64,000 nt of DNA from Chromatiales bacterium 21-64-14 (GTDB taxonomy: Bacteria > Pseudomonadota > Gammaproteobacteria > 21-64-14): NCBI GenBank assembly GCA_002255365.1, contig NCBI01000014.1:34883-98882 (forward strand). Reading direction: 5' to 3'. The notes below the pieces were generated by a model. It had not been told where the DNA came from, did not search any database, and was given only the letters and a program-made list of their open reading frames with translations. Position numbers and translations under genes: made by a program. This document shows positions 49,224 through 57,962 of this stretch, piece by piece (positions within the stretch are counted from its first letter, which is position 1; the number at the start of each line of letters is the position of its first letter).

Positions 49224-49523
49224 ATGACAAAGTCCGAATTGATCGAAATACTGGCCCGCAAGCAAAGCCATCTTAAATACCGGGACGTGGAGTTGGCCGT
49301 CAAGAGCCTGCTGGAGCAGATGAGCCAGGCGTTGGCCACCGGCCAGCGGATCGAAATCCGGGGTTTCGGGAGTTTCTCGCTGCATTACCGCCCGCCGCGG
49401 ATCGGCCGCAACCCCAAGACCGGAGACTCCGTGCAGTTGCCCGGGAAATACGTCCCCCATTTCAAGCCGGGCAAGGAACTGCGGGAACGGGTCAACAACG
49501 ACCTCAATCCCGAGAACCCCTGA
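49224..49523 (+). CDS. ihfB: Integration host factor subunit beta
   Basis: DNA-bending protein, 99 aa. [17 protein letters not shown] opening; beta-arm segment [20 protein letters not shown] with the intercalating Pro in [32 protein letters not shown] at the end. It would cooperate with IhfA at sites such as the AT-rich stretch before the sigma54 activator gene. rpsA-ihfB-lapA-lapB order is typical. Confidence 0.97.
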   Translation: MTKSELIEILARKQSHLKYRDVELAVKSLLEQMSQALATGQRIEIRGFGSFSLHYRPPRIGRNPKTGDSVQLPGKYVPHFKPGKELRERVNNDLNPENP

Positions 49524-49672
49524 CACGGGTTCCCGCGTCGACGCACGCAGTGCGTTTCGTCGCATTATCCCATCCCTTTCCGATGCCGGTCATCGGCGGC
49601 CTGTTCCGCGTCGTTTTTGTTCCAACGGGTTATATACAGCGGCCCAGGGCCATGCCCAAGTGCCGGTCCGCG

Positions 49673-49740
49673 CCATCTGCGCGTAGAAAATCGAGGACCG
49701 ATGTGACACCGCCGCGGTAGCGTCGTGCTTGCTCGGACTA
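49673..49740 (+). repeat. Duplicated intergenic motif, copy B
   Basis: Second copy of the motif at 49051, lying between ihfB and lapA: CATCTGCGCGTAG followed by CGAGGACCGATGTGACACCG. The -35-like TTGACA of copy A reads TGTGACA here. The rest of the 49524-49947 gap shows no gene I can support. Confidence 0.5.
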
Positions 49741-49947
49741 ACGCCTCGTGTCGTGTTCCGCGCGTGGGATCCCTTCAGTGTTCTCCCGCAGCGTCTGGTC
49801 ACGGCGCCGGCGCGTGCGCTGCCGACGGCGTAGCGGGCACGCCGCCGAGTTGGGGCAGAGACGACGCCCGGACCGGGGGTGTAGCGGCGGGACGCCGGCG
49901 CGCAATGCGGGCTAGAATAGTGGGAGGTCGCCGGAGGCGGAGGAAGC

Positions 49948-50241
49948 ATGGTGCGGATCGTCGGTTTCGTGGTCCTGGTGGTGGTGGTCGCGGTGGCCCT
50001 GAGTTTTGCCGTGCTCAACGCCGGGGTGGTGCCGCTGAACTTCTACTTTGGCACCCGGCACGTTCCCTTGGCACTGGCGCTGGTGCTGGCCGTGGTGATC
50101 GGAGCCGTGCTGGGGGTGGTGGCCAGTCTCGGCATGGTCCTCAGGTCGAAACGTGAAGTCCTGCGGTTGCGAAGGACCGCGCGCCAGGTGGAAGCGGAGC
50201 TGGAAAATCTCCGCACCCTTCCGATCAAGCACGAACATTGA
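49948..50241 (+). CDS. lapA: LapA-domain membrane protein (YciS-like)
   Basis: Predicted 97-aa inner-membrane protein with two transmembrane helices (VGFVVLVVVVAVALSFAVLN and ALALVLAVVIGAVLGVVASL) and a cytosolic coiled-coil tail. The NAGVVPLNFYFG link between helices is the LapA/DUF1049 hallmark. It works with LapB in controlling LPS assembly through LpxC turnover. GGAGGCGGAGGAAGC before ATG is a strong ribosome site; the stop lies next to the lapB start. Confidence 0.93.
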   Translation: MVRIVGFVVLVVVVAVALSFAVLNAGVVPLNFYFGTRHVPLALALVLAVVIGAVLGVVASLGMVLRSKREVLRLRRTARQVEAELENLRTLPIKHEH

Positions 50242-50242
50242 C

Positions 50243-51445
50243 ATGCTGCAACTCCTGTGGCTGTTGCTCCCCGTCGCGGCGGCTTCCGGCTGGTACGCCG
50301 CGCGTCGCAGCGCTCGCCGGTCGACCAAAGGACTCGACGTTCACTACGTGCAGGGCCTCAACTACCTGATCAGCGAACAGCCCGACAAGGCCATCGAGGT
50401 ATTCACCCGGATGGTGGAGGTGGACAGCGACACCGTCGAGGTCCACGTGGCCTTGGGCAATCTGTTTCGCCGGCGAGGCGAGGTAGACCGCGCTATCCGC
50501 ATCCATCAGAACCTGATCGCGCGTCCCAGCCTGACCCGGGTGCAACGCGCCATGGCGCTGTTGGAGCTCGGGGAGGATTACCTGCGCGCCGGCCTATTGG
50601 ACCGGGCCGAAAGCCTGTTCAAGGAACTCACCGACGCTAAACTCCACACCGAAGCGGCGTTGCGGCACTTGGTGGGGATCTACGAACAGGAGAAGGAGTG
50701 GGCGGACGCCATCGACGCGGCGCAACGCCTGGAGAGCGTCAGCGGCAAACCCCTCGGTCCCGTGATCGCGCAGTATCATTGTGAGCTCGCGGAGCAGGCA
50801 CGGCGTGAAGACGGCCTTGAAGGTGCCTTGCGCGGCATCAAACGCGCCCTGGCTCACGACCCCGGGTGTGTGCGGGCCACCATCATGCAGGGGCACATCG
50901 AGATGGAACTGGGCCGTTACAAGGCCGCATGCCAGAGTTTCATGCGGGTCCCGGAGCAGGACGTCGAATATCTGTCGGAAGTCCTGACGCCGCTGAAGGA
51001 GTGTTTCCAGGCCCAGGAACGTCCGGACGCCCTGGGGGATTTCCTGCGCAATCTGCTGGAGCGTCACCCCAACACCGCGGCGGTGGTCGCCATGGCGGAC
51101 CTGCTGGAGCAGCAGCGCGGTACTCCGGATGCCGCGGAATTCCTGGCCGAGTGTTTGAACCGCAATCCCTCCCTGTTGGGGATCCAACGTTTGGTCCGTC
51201 TGTACCGAACGCGGGCGGAAGGGGAGCGGCGGTCGGATTTGCGTACCTTGGGGGAGCGTATGGAACGACTCTTCGAGGATGTCCCCGCCTATTTTTGCAC
51301 CCATTGCGGTTTCAACGGCAAGGCCCTGCACTGGCAGTGTCCGGGGTGTGGCCGCTGGAGTACCCTGAAGCCGATGCGCGGGATGAGCGTCCATGCGTTC
51401 CTCGCCACCACCACGACCAGCCTGAAGACGCGCCAGACCCAATGA
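50243..51445 (+). CDS. lapB: LPS assembly protein LapB (YciM)
   Basis: Predicted 400-aa membrane-anchored TPR protein that regulates FtsH degradation of LpxC. An N-terminal helix (LLWLLLPVAAASGWYAARRS) precedes about nine TPR units (for example DVHYVQGLNYLISEQPDKAI) and a rubredoxin-like C-terminal zinc site FCTHCGFNGKALHWQCPGCG. It starts two bases after the lapA stop. Identity is secure from the combined architecture. Confidence 0.96.
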   Translation: MLQLLWLLLPVAAASGWYAARRSARRSTKGLDVHYVQGLNYLISEQPDKAIEVFTRMVEVDSDTVEVHVALGNLFRRRGEVDRAIRIHQNLIARPSLTRVQRAMALLELGEDYLRAGLLDRAESLFKELTDAKLHTEAALRHLVGIYEQEKEWADAIDAAQRLESVSGKPLGPVIAQYHCELAEQARREDGLEGALRGIKRALAHDPGCVRATIMQGHIEMELGRYKAACQSFMRVPEQDVEYLSEVLTPLKECFQAQERPDALGDFLRNLLERHPNTAAVVAMADLLEQQRGTPDAAEFLAECLNRNPSLLGIQRLVRLYRTRAEGERRSDLRTLGERMERLFEDVPAYFCTHCGFNGKALHWQCPGCGRWSTLKPMRGMSVHAFLATTTTSLKTRQTQ

Positions 51446-51508
51446 TGACGCGGCCTTCGCAAGTCCCACCGCGCAGCACGGGCGCCCTGTCAGGAGGGTA
51501 TCGCTAAA

Positions 51509-52240
51509 ATGAACGCCGCCGCGTCGTCCCCGTTCCGCATCGAAGGCCCGCGGATCATCGTGGCCCTGGACTGCCCCGACTCCAGGACCGCCCTCGCCCT
51601 GGCCGGCCGGCTGGATTCCCGGCACTGCCGCCTCAAGGTGGGGAAGGAACTCTTTACCCGGGCCGGTCCCGAAGTGGTAGCGCGTCTCACGGCCGCTGGG
51701 TTCGACGTGTTTCTGGATCTCAAGTACCACGATATCCCCAACACCGTGGCCCAGGCCTGCACCGCTGCGGCGGATCTCGGCGTATGGATGATGAATGTGC
51801 ACACCCTTGGTGGGCGGCGCATGCTGGAGGCGGCGCGGGATGCCTTGGCTGGGCACGGGGAGCGGCCATTTCTGGTGGGCGTGACCGTACTGACCAGCGT
51901 GGGTGCCGATGAGTTGGCGGAGGTCGGGCTCAACGGCGGGCCGGAGGAAAACGTACTGCGGCTCGCGCGCCTCGCGCGCGCCGCAGGACTGGACGGTGTG
52001 GTCTGCGCGCCCGCGGAGGCGGCGCGGCTGCGTGCCGAGTTTGGTCCCCGGTTCCTGCTGGTGACCCCCGGGATTCGCCCGGTGGGGAGCGGGCGGGACG
52101 ATCAGCGGCGCATCATGACCCCCGCCCAGGCGCTACAGGCGGGGGCCAGTTACTTGGTGGTGGGCCGTCCGGTGACTCAGGCCCCGGATCCCATTGCGGC
52201 GTTGGCGGCCATCCAGACGGAGATCGACGCATTGACATGA
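51509..52240 (+). CDS. pyrF: Orotidine 5'-phosphate decarboxylase
   Basis: Last step of UMP synthesis, 243 aa TIM barrel. [18 protein letters not shown]; the catalytic Lys/Asp tetrad lies in KVGKELF and [33 protein letters not shown] is the phosphate-binding loop. The ATG follows CAGGAGGGTATCGCTAAA, an excellent ribosome site. Standard position after lapB. Confidence 0.97.
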   Translation: MNAAASSPFRIEGPRIIVALDCPDSRTALALAGRLDSRHCRLKVGKELFTRAGPEVVARLTAAGFDVFLDLKYHDIPNTVAQACTAAADLGVWMMNVHTLGGRRMLEAARDALAGHGERPFLVGVTVLTSVGADELAEVGLNGGPEENVLRLARLARAAGLDGVVCAPAEAARLRAEFGPRFLLVTPGIRPVGSGRDDQRRIMTPAQALQAGASYLVVGRPVTQAPDPIAALAAIQTEIDALT

Positions 52241-52439
52241 TCCGCCGGGATGTTAGGATCGGCAGACGGAAGGAGGTGGGCGCTGTGGTCTGGCCGGGAA
52301 GGTCGGGGCACGGGGTCCGCAGTACGACACGATTCAGGAATGGATCGGCCGCGCGGCAGCACCGCCCTTCCGGGCAATACGGCAATACAAGGAACGTAGC
52401 GGGGTGGAATCACCCCATTTTCCATAGGAGGGAACTGCC

Positions 52440-52745
52440 ATGTCACACACATTCCGCACGACGCTGTTCACGCTCTTCCTGTGCGTGCTTCCCGGGTCCG
52501 GTTTCGCCGGTGCGCTCAATATCAACGAGGCGGATGCACCGGCTCTGGCCGCTGGCATCGACGGCGTGGGTCCCGGCCGGGCCGCGGCCATCGTCCGCTA
52601 CCGGGAAGCCCACGGTCGGTTTACGTCAGTGGACCAGTTGAGCGCGATCAAGGGGGTCGGACCCCGGGTATTGGAGCGCAACCGGGATCGGCTGACCGTA
52701 GGCCCGGACCCCAAGTCGGACCGCGAGTCGGACCACAAGAAGTAG
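52440..52745 (+). CDS. ComEA-family helix-hairpin-helix protein
   Basis: Predicted 101-aa exported DNA-binding protein. A signal peptide (TLFTLFLCVLPGSGFAG) precedes a ComEA-type domain: LNINEADAPALAAGIDGVGP and GRFTSVDQLSAIKGVGPRVL, with two HhH motifs. A charged Asp/Lys tail follows. Such proteins bind incoming DNA in competence or serve other periplasmic DNA tasks. ATAGGAGGGAACTGCC precedes the ATG. It lies directly before rfaH. Confidence 0.9.
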   Translation: MSHTFRTTLFTLFLCVLPGSGFAGALNINEADAPALAAGIDGVGPGRAAAIVRYREAHGRFTSVDQLSAIKGVGPRVLERNRDRLTVGPDPKSDRESDHKK

Positions 52746-52781
52746 CCGCGATCGCGGCGTGCCACTGCCGGACGGTGTTCG

Positions 52782-53294
52782 ATGACATCCAACCGCAAAT
52801 CCTGGTACTTGGTCTATGGCAAACCGCGCCAGGAACGCGTCGCGCTGGAGAACCTGCGCCGGCAGGGTTTTGAGGCCTACTTCCCGTTGGTCCGGCAACG
52901 CAGGCGCCGCCGTGGACAGGCGGTGCTCACTGTGGAGCCCATGTTCCCCCGGTACCTGTTCGTGTGTTTCGACGCCGAGCGGGATCATTGGGGGCCGATC
53001 CGCTCCACCCTGGGGGTGGTCAGCCTGGTGCGTTTTGGCGCCGCGTTGGCCCGGGTCCCCGATTCGCTGGTGGCTCTGCTGCGCTCGCGGGAAGATGGTG
53101 AAGGCGTACAGGACTTGCCCGCACCGGGCTTTCGGCCCGGTGCGGGGGTCCGCATCGTGGTCGGTCCCCTGGCGGGCTACGAAGGCATCTTTCACGGGGC
53201 CAACGGGCGGGATCGGGTGACGGTGCTGCTCCACGTGTGCGGGCAACATACCCCGGTGCAGTTGGACGCCGCCTACCTGGAACCCCTGCGTTGA
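52782..53294 (+). CDS. rfaH: RfaH-type transcription antiterminator
   Basis: NusG-family elongation factor, 170 aa. WYLVYGKPRQERVALENLRR and FEAYFPLVRQRRRRRG form the NGN domain, with PMFPRYLFVCFD. The C-terminal half (RPGAGVRIVVGPLAGYEGIF) is the KOW-type segment that folds differently in RfaH. RfaH loads onto polymerase paused at an ops element and suppresses pausing and Rho termination in long polysaccharide operons. A perfect ops motif lies 745 bases downstream at 54039, before manC, which strongly supports RfaH over a second NusG. Confidence 0.92.
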   Translation: MTSNRKSWYLVYGKPRQERVALENLRRQGFEAYFPLVRQRRRRRGQAVLTVEPMFPRYLFVCFDAERDHWGPIRSTLGVVSLVRFGAALARVPDSLVALLRSREDGEGVQDLPAPGFRPGAGVRIVVGPLAGYEGIFHGANGRDRVTVLLHVCGQHTPVQLDAAYLEPLR

Positions 53295-53349
53295 TATCAC
53301 GTAAGCCGCGCTTGACCCTACATTTCGAGGTCCCTATAGTGTTCATCCC

Positions 53350-53958
53350 ATGAACGCGATAGGGCGGGAGGAGGAACTGACCCGGGCGCTGCTGGAGGCC
53401 ATCGGGCACGAGTCCGATGTGAGCCAGCGCCACCTGGCGCGCCACCTGGGAGTGGCCCTGGGCTTGGCTAATTCCTACCTCAAACGCTGTATCCGCAAGG
53501 GATACGTCAAGGTCCAGCACGCGCCAGCCAACCGCTACCTTTACTACCTGACCCCGAAAGGCTTCACCGAGAAGGCGCGGCTTACTGGCCAATATCTTCA
53601 AGTCTCCTTCGATTTCTACCGGCGCGCGGCCACTTCCTGCGACCGGGCGCTGCGGGTGTGCGACGCCCAGGGTTGGCGCCGGCTGCTGCTGGCCGGTGTC
53701 TCCGAGTTGGCGGAGATTGCATCGGTGCGTGCGGTGGAGCGGGGACTCAACGTGGTGGGGACTTTCGACCCGGATACGGATCGGACGCAGTTTCTGGGCC
53801 GGCCGGTATACCGCGAAGCGCGGGCTGCCCCCCGTCACGATGCCTGTCTGCTGACGGATGTCACGAACGCCCAGGCCGGTCATGATCGGCTCGTGGCGGC
53901 CTTCGGCGGCCAGCCGGTGTTGGTTCCCGATATCCTCCCGGTGGCGGAGGGGCGGTAG
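53350..53958 (+). CDS. Winged-helix regulator of polysaccharide loci
   Basis: Predicted 202-aa protein. The N-terminal third is a MarR-like winged helix (QRHLARHLGVALGLANSYLK, then GYVKVQHAPANRYLYYLTPK). The remainder has a Rossmann-like pattern (GWRRLLLAGVSELAEIASVR, DACLLTDVTNAQ) suggestive of nucleotide or sugar-nucleotide sensing, which is inference. Genes of this shape often stand at the head of exopolysaccharide clusters. It sits between rfaH and the ops element, 55 bases after rfaH. Confidence 0.8.
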   Translation: MNAIGREEELTRALLEAIGHESDVSQRHLARHLGVALGLANSYLKRCIRKGYVKVQHAPANRYLYYLTPKGFTEKARLTGQYLQVSFDFYRRAATSCDRALRVCDAQGWRRLLLAGVSELAEIASVRAVERGLNVVGTFDPDTDRTQFLGRPVYREARAAPRHDACLLTDVTNAQAGHDRLVAAFGGQPVLVPDILPVAEGR

Positions 53959-54038
53959 CCCCGGGATTGAGGGCAGTGGGGTTTGTTGGCCCTGCGGGGT
54001 CCGGTGGCGGTTATGCCGAGGGGCGCGCGGCATGACGG

Positions 54039-54051
54039 GGCGGTAGCGTGC
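54039..54051 (+). promoter_or_regulatory. ops element (RfaH recruitment site)
   Basis: GGCGGTAGCGTGC matches the E. coli ops/JUMPstart core exactly. It is on the coding strand of the polysaccharide operon, 533 bases before the manC ATG, downstream of the rfaH gene. In the known system this sequence pauses RNA polymerase and exposes a DNA hairpin read by RfaH. Confidence 0.88.
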
Positions 54052-54124
54052 CTAAACATTACACCAGCCCGCGGCTAGGGCCGGCTCCCGGCCTTTGGTG
54101 GAATCCAACCGGGCGTATTATCAT

Positions 54125-54270
54125 CACGGTTCCGGTTCGCGCTGATTTCAACGCGAATCGCTTGCGTAGCGTGGATGCAGGCCGTAGCCGGGGATCGCGC
54201 CGGGCTGGAAGGCGGGTCCCGAGGAGTGCGCTGCGCTCCATCCAGACGACCGAACGCCACAACCGCTGCG
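54125..54270. repeat. Dispersed repeat element, copy 3 (degraded), in the manC leader
   Basis: Contains GGTTCGCGCTGATTTCAACG, GCGTAGCGTGGATGCAGGCC and GTGCGCTGCGCTCCATCCAG in the same order as copies at 30955 and 36655. The rest of 54052-54583 has no supportable gene. It forms a long, structured untranslated leader between ops and manC. Confidence 0.55.
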
Positions 54271-54583
54271 GAACCGACCGATCAAGATATGAGGTTTCCG
54301 AGGTTTTCGTGGCTCAATTCAACCGTCTGGTCCGGCTTCAACGCCCGGAGTTTAAGTGCCATACGCACTCGGGCCGGCCGCGGACGGATACCACTGACTC
54401 GATGAGAGATCTCACCAAAATGAATCCGCGGATCAGAGGATTTTCCGGATCCTACCCGGGGGGAACGGCGCGCGTCACCGGTGGGACGCGCGCCCTGCGC
54501 GCCGTCGTAGTTGGCTTTACCGCCGCGCTTCGATGTGCGCCAGTACCTTCGAACCGGCGCAAGCCCACCCCGGGAGATATCCG

Positions 54584-56014
54584 ATGAAGTTGCAGCCGGT
54601 GGTGTTGGCGGGCGGTTCCGGTACCCGTTTGTGGCCACTATCGCGGGAATACTACCCCAAACCCTTGTTGCCCCTGGTGGCGGACCGGCCGTTGATCCAG
54701 GAGGCGGTGTGCCGGCTCGACGGGCTCCCGGAGCTGGCACCGCCGATCCTGGTGTGCAACGAGGCGCATCGGTTTCTGGTGGCGGAGCAGTTGCGACAGC
54801 TCCGGCGCACCGGCGGTCTCATCTTGCTGGAACCGGCCGGTCGCAATACCGCGCCGGCCCTGGCGATCGCCGCCCATGCGGCCTGTGCCGGGGGCGAGGA
54901 CGTGGTGCTGGCGGTGATGCCCGCGGATCACGTGATTCTCAACGCCCCGGCCTTCCAGGCCGCAGTGCGCGAGGCCACCGTTCTTGCGCAAGAGGGCCGG
55001 TTGGCCACCTTCGGGGTAGTGCCGATGGGCGCGGAGACCGGGTACGGCTATATCCGCAAGGGGACAGCCATCCGCGCCGCGCGCGACGGCCTGCCGGGCG
55101 CCTACGCGGTGGCCGAGTTCGTCGAAAAGCCGGATCGTGCCACCGCCGAGGCGTATCTGGACTCCGGCGAATACCTGTGGAACAGCGGCATCTTCGTGAT
55201 GCGCGCCGCGCGCTGGCTGGAAGAGCTGGAGACGCACCGCCCGGACATCGCGCGCGCCGCGCGGGCGGCCTACGAGCAGGGCAGCCGTGACGAGGATTTC
55301 TACCGCGTCGACGCGGCGAGTTTCGCCGCCTGCCCCGGGGACTCCATCGACTATGCGGTCATGGAGAAGACCGCGGCGGCCGCGGTGGTCCCGCTGGATG
55401 CCGGCTGGTCGGACATCGGATCCTGGCCGGCGTTGTGGGATGTCTGTCCGCGCGATGCGTCCGGCAACGTAGTGCAGGGCGATGTCATGACCGAACAGGT
55501 GACCAACTCCCTGATGATCTCCCAACACCGGCTGCTGGCCGCTGTCGGGGTGACGGACCTGATGATCGTGGAGACCGCCGATGCGGTACTGGTGGCGCAC
55601 CGGGACCACGCCCAGCAGGTGAAGGGGATCGTCCAGCAGATCAAGGACCAGGGCCGCGAGGAACACAAGGTCCACCGCAAGGTCTACCGCCCGTGGGGCG
55701 CCTACGAGGGGATCTGCACCGGGCCGCGGTTCCAGGTCAAACTCATCACCGTTAACCCCGGCGCATCGCTTTCCCTGCAGATGCATCACCACCGCGCCGA
55801 GCACTGGATCGTGGTCACCGGCACCGCCCGGGTGACCCGCGACGAAGAAGTGTTCATGCTGACGGAGAACCAGTCCACCTATATCCCGTTGGGGACCCGG
55901 CACCGGTTGGAAAATCCGGGCACCATCTCCCTGGAGATCATCGAGGTGCAATCCGGCAGCTACCTCGGCGAGGACGATATCGTGCGCTTCGAGGACAAGT
56001 ACAAGCGTTGCTGA
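54584..56014 (+). CDS. manC: Mannose-1-phosphate guanylyltransferase / mannose-6-phosphate isomerase
   Basis: Bifunctional 476-aa enzyme making GDP-mannose. N-terminal nucleotidyltransferase: LAGGSGTRLWPLSREYYPKP and VMPADHVI; FVEKPDRATAEAYL in the catalytic core. The C-terminal cupin isomerase domain has YRPWGAYEGI, LQMHHHRAEHWIVVTGTARV and STYIPLGTRHRLENPG. The ATG is preceded by CGGGAGATATCC. First gene after ops; its product feeds gmd. Confidence 0.96.
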   Translation: MKLQPVVLAGGSGTRLWPLSREYYPKPLLPLVADRPLIQEAVCRLDGLPELAPPILVCNEAHRFLVAEQLRQLRRTGGLILLEPAGRNTAPALAIAAHAACAGGEDVVLAVMPADHVILNAPAFQAAVREATVLAQEGRLATFGVVPMGAETGYGYIRKGTAIRAARDGLPGAYAVAEFVEKPDRATAEAYLDSGEYLWNSGIFVMRAARWLEELETHRPDIARAARAAYEQGSRDEDFYRVDAASFAACPGDSIDYAVMEKTAAAAVVPLDAGWSDIGSWPALWDVCPRDASGNVVQGDVMTEQVTNSLMISQHRLLAAVGVTDLMIVETADAVLVAHRDHAQQVKGIVQQIKDQGREEHKVHRKVYRPWGAYEGICTGPRFQVKLITVNPGASLSLQMHHHRAEHWIVVTGTARVTRDEEVFMLTENQSTYIPLGTRHRLENPGTISLEIIEVQSGSYLGEDDIVRFEDKYKRC

Positions 56015-56101
56015 CCGAACCGGTACCGGATCCGCGCGGCGGGCGTATCATGCCCATCGCGCCGGCTGGATGAACCACCAACCAACCACCACGGGCGAAC
56101 G

Positions 56102-57229
56102 ATGAAGAAGGCATTGATCACCGGCATCACCGGACAGGACGGGGCGTACCTGGGCGAACTCCTTCTGGGGAAGGGCTATGAGGTCCACGGCATCAAGCGC
56201 CGGACCTCATTGATCAACACCGACCGGATCGACCATCTCTACCAGGACCCCCACACCGCCAACCCCCGGTTCATCCTCCACTACGGGGACATGACCGATT
56301 CCAGCAGCCTGATCCGGGTGATCCAACAGGTGCAGCCGGATGAGATCTACAACCTGGCGGCCCAGAGCCACGTGGCGGTCTCCTTCGAGGAACCCGAGTA
56401 CACCGCGGACTCCGACGCGCTCGGCGCGTTGCGGCTGCTGGAGGCGATCCGCATCCTGGGGCTCGAGAAGCGCACCCGGTTCTACCAGGCCTCCACGTCG
56501 GAGCTGTTCGGAAAGGTACAGGAAGTGCCTCAGCGGGAGACCACACCGTTCTATCCGCGTTCTCCCTATGCGGCGGCCAAGCTCTACGCCTACTGGATCA
56601 CCATCAACTACCGTGAGGCCTACGGTATCTACGCCTGCAACGGGATACTTTTCAACCACGAAAGCCCGATCCGTGGGGAGACCTTCGTCACCCGCAAGAT
56701 CACCCGCGCGCTGGCACGCATCGCCCTGGGCTTGCAGGACTGCGTGTATCTCGGCAACCTCGACGCGCGCCGCGATTGGGGGCACGCGCGCGACTACGTG
56801 GAGATGATGTGGCTCATGCTCCAGCAGGAGGCCCCTGAGGACTATGTTATCGCCAGCGGTGAGCAGCACAGCGTGCGCGAGTTCGTCGACTCCGCCGCGC
56901 GCGGGCTCGGTATCGGGCTGCGCTGGGAGGGTTCCGGCCGCGCGGAGACCGGCACCGTAGAGACGGTAGACCCCGCCGGCCGCTACACGTTGCCGCAGGG
57001 CCTCGCCCCCGGGGCGGTGATCGTGCGCGTCGATCCGCGCTACTTCCGTCCCACCGAGGTCGAGACCCTGCTCGGCGATCCGGCCAAGGCGCGCGACCAG
57101 CTCGGTTGGCGCCCGCAACTATCGTTCGCGGAGTTGGTGCGCGAGATGATCAATGCCGATTTCGAACTCGCGCGCCGCGACGAACTATGCCGCAGCGCCG
57201 GTTTCACCGTCCCGGACCGGCACGAATGA
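56102..57229 (+). CDS. gmd: GDP-mannose 4,6-dehydratase
   Basis: Converts GDP-mannose to GDP-4-keto-6-deoxymannose, 375 aa SDR fold. [23 protein letters not shown] motif; [20 protein letters not shown]; catalytic STSELFG and [28 protein letters not shown]. The last 62 bases, including the stop, are repeated almost perfectly at 58505, in front of fcl. In the uninterrupted state gmd would overlap fcl by ATGA. Confidence 0.97.
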   Translation: MKKALITGITGQDGAYLGELLLGKGYEVHGIKRRTSLINTDRIDHLYQDPHTANPRFILHYGDMTDSSSLIRVIQQVQPDEIYNLAAQSHVAVSFEEPEYTADSDALGALRLLEAIRILGLEKRTRFYQASTSELFGKVQEVPQRETTPFYPRSPYAAAKLYAYWITINYREAYGIYACNGILFNHESPIRGETFVTRKITRALARIALGLQDCVYLGNLDARRDWGHARDYVEMMWLMLQQEAPEDYVIASGEQHSVREFVDSAARGLGIGLRWEGSGRAETGTVETVDPAGRYTLPQGLAPGAVIVRVDPRYFRPTEVETLLGDPAKARDQLGWRPQLSFAELVREMINADFELARRDELCRSAGFTVPDRHE

Positions 57230-57235
57230 GCGCGC
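57174..57235 (+). repeat. 62-bp direct repeat, left copy (gmd 3' end)
   Basis: From GCCGCGACGAACTATGCCGC through the gmd stop to GAATGAGCGCGC. Identical to 58505-58566 except A/C at 57187 versus 58518. The copies are 1331 bases apart and enclose DUF2442 and the MNT/HEPN pair. Confidence 0.95.
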
Positions 57236-57480
57236 TTGGCAAAAGCACTCCCCCGGTTGAGGTCACGCACATTTCAAATCACGGTGTCTGGCTACTGGCC
57301 GGTGACCGTGAGTTGTTCATGCCCTATGACAACTTCCCGTGGTTCGCGGACGTGGCTATGGGAAAAATCCTGAATGTTGAGGAACCGACTCCGGGGCACT
57401 ATTACTGGCCGGATCTGGACGTCGATCTAACAGAAGAAATCATTTCACACCCCGAGCGGTTTCCGCTTCAGGCGAAGTAA
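57226..57480 (+). CDS. DUF2442 protein with start codon supplied by the gmd-end repeat
   Basis: Predicted 84-aa protein. The core [20 protein letters not shown], with [21 protein letters not shown] and [12 protein letters not shown], is the DUF2442 pattern, a small domain often found near toxin-antitoxin genes. Its ATG and first codons (MSA) are those of the fcl start duplicated in the 62-bp repeat; the foreign sequence begins at codon four. The original start may have been lost. Function unknown; 86 bases separate it from the next gene. Confidence 0.8.
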   Translation: MSALGKSTPPVEVTHISNHGVWLLAGDRELFMPYDNFPWFADVAMGKILNVEEPTPGHYYWPDLDVDLTEEIISHPERFPLQAK

Positions 57481-57566
57481 CAGATAACCCATACGAGCGC
57501 GGTGCTCGCAACGTGAGATCACGCCGGGTTGTAGCAGGAATTCAGCACCGATCAGGTTGAAGTAAA

Positions 57567-57962
57567 ATGGATCAAAACCTTCTGGATTTAATGCTAAGCG
57601 TATTCAACCGCCATCCGGATCTCCGGATGGCGGTGGTGTTCGGCTCGCTGGCTGCCGGCCGGGGTCATCCCGACAGCGATATTGATCTGGCCGTCGACGC
57701 CGGGCGGGCGCTGAGCGTGGCGGAGCGGATGCGCCTCATCGGCGAAGTGGCCGAGGCGACGGGGCGGCCAGTCGATCTGATCGACCTGCATGTCGTGGGG
57801 GAACCGCTGCTGGGGCAAATCCTCAAAGGGGGTCGGCGCATTTTCGGTAGTAACGCTGCGTACGCCGAACTCATCAAGCGCCATGTCTTCGCGGAGGCGG
57901 ATTTCATGCCCTACCAGCGCCGGATCCTGGCCGAGCGGAGGCGCGCATGGATCGGGAAATAG
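57567..57962 (+). CDS. MNT-type nucleotidyltransferase (antitoxin of a HEPN/MNT pair)
   Basis: Minimal nucleotidyltransferase, 131 aa. The GSX10DXD motif is complete: VVFGSLAAGRGHPDSDIDLA, with Gly26-Ser27, Asp38 and Asp40. In characterised MntA/HepT systems this protein AMPylates the HEPN toxin near its active site and so neutralises it. Stop and HEPN start overlap by 16 bases (57947-57962), the expected coupling. Confidence 0.92.
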   Translation: MDQNLLDLMLSVFNRHPDLRMAVVFGSLAAGRGHPDSDIDLAVDAGRALSVAERMRLIGEVAEATGRPVDLIDLHVVGEPLLGQILKGGRRIFGSNAAYAELIKRHVFAEADFMPYQRRILAERRRAWIGK

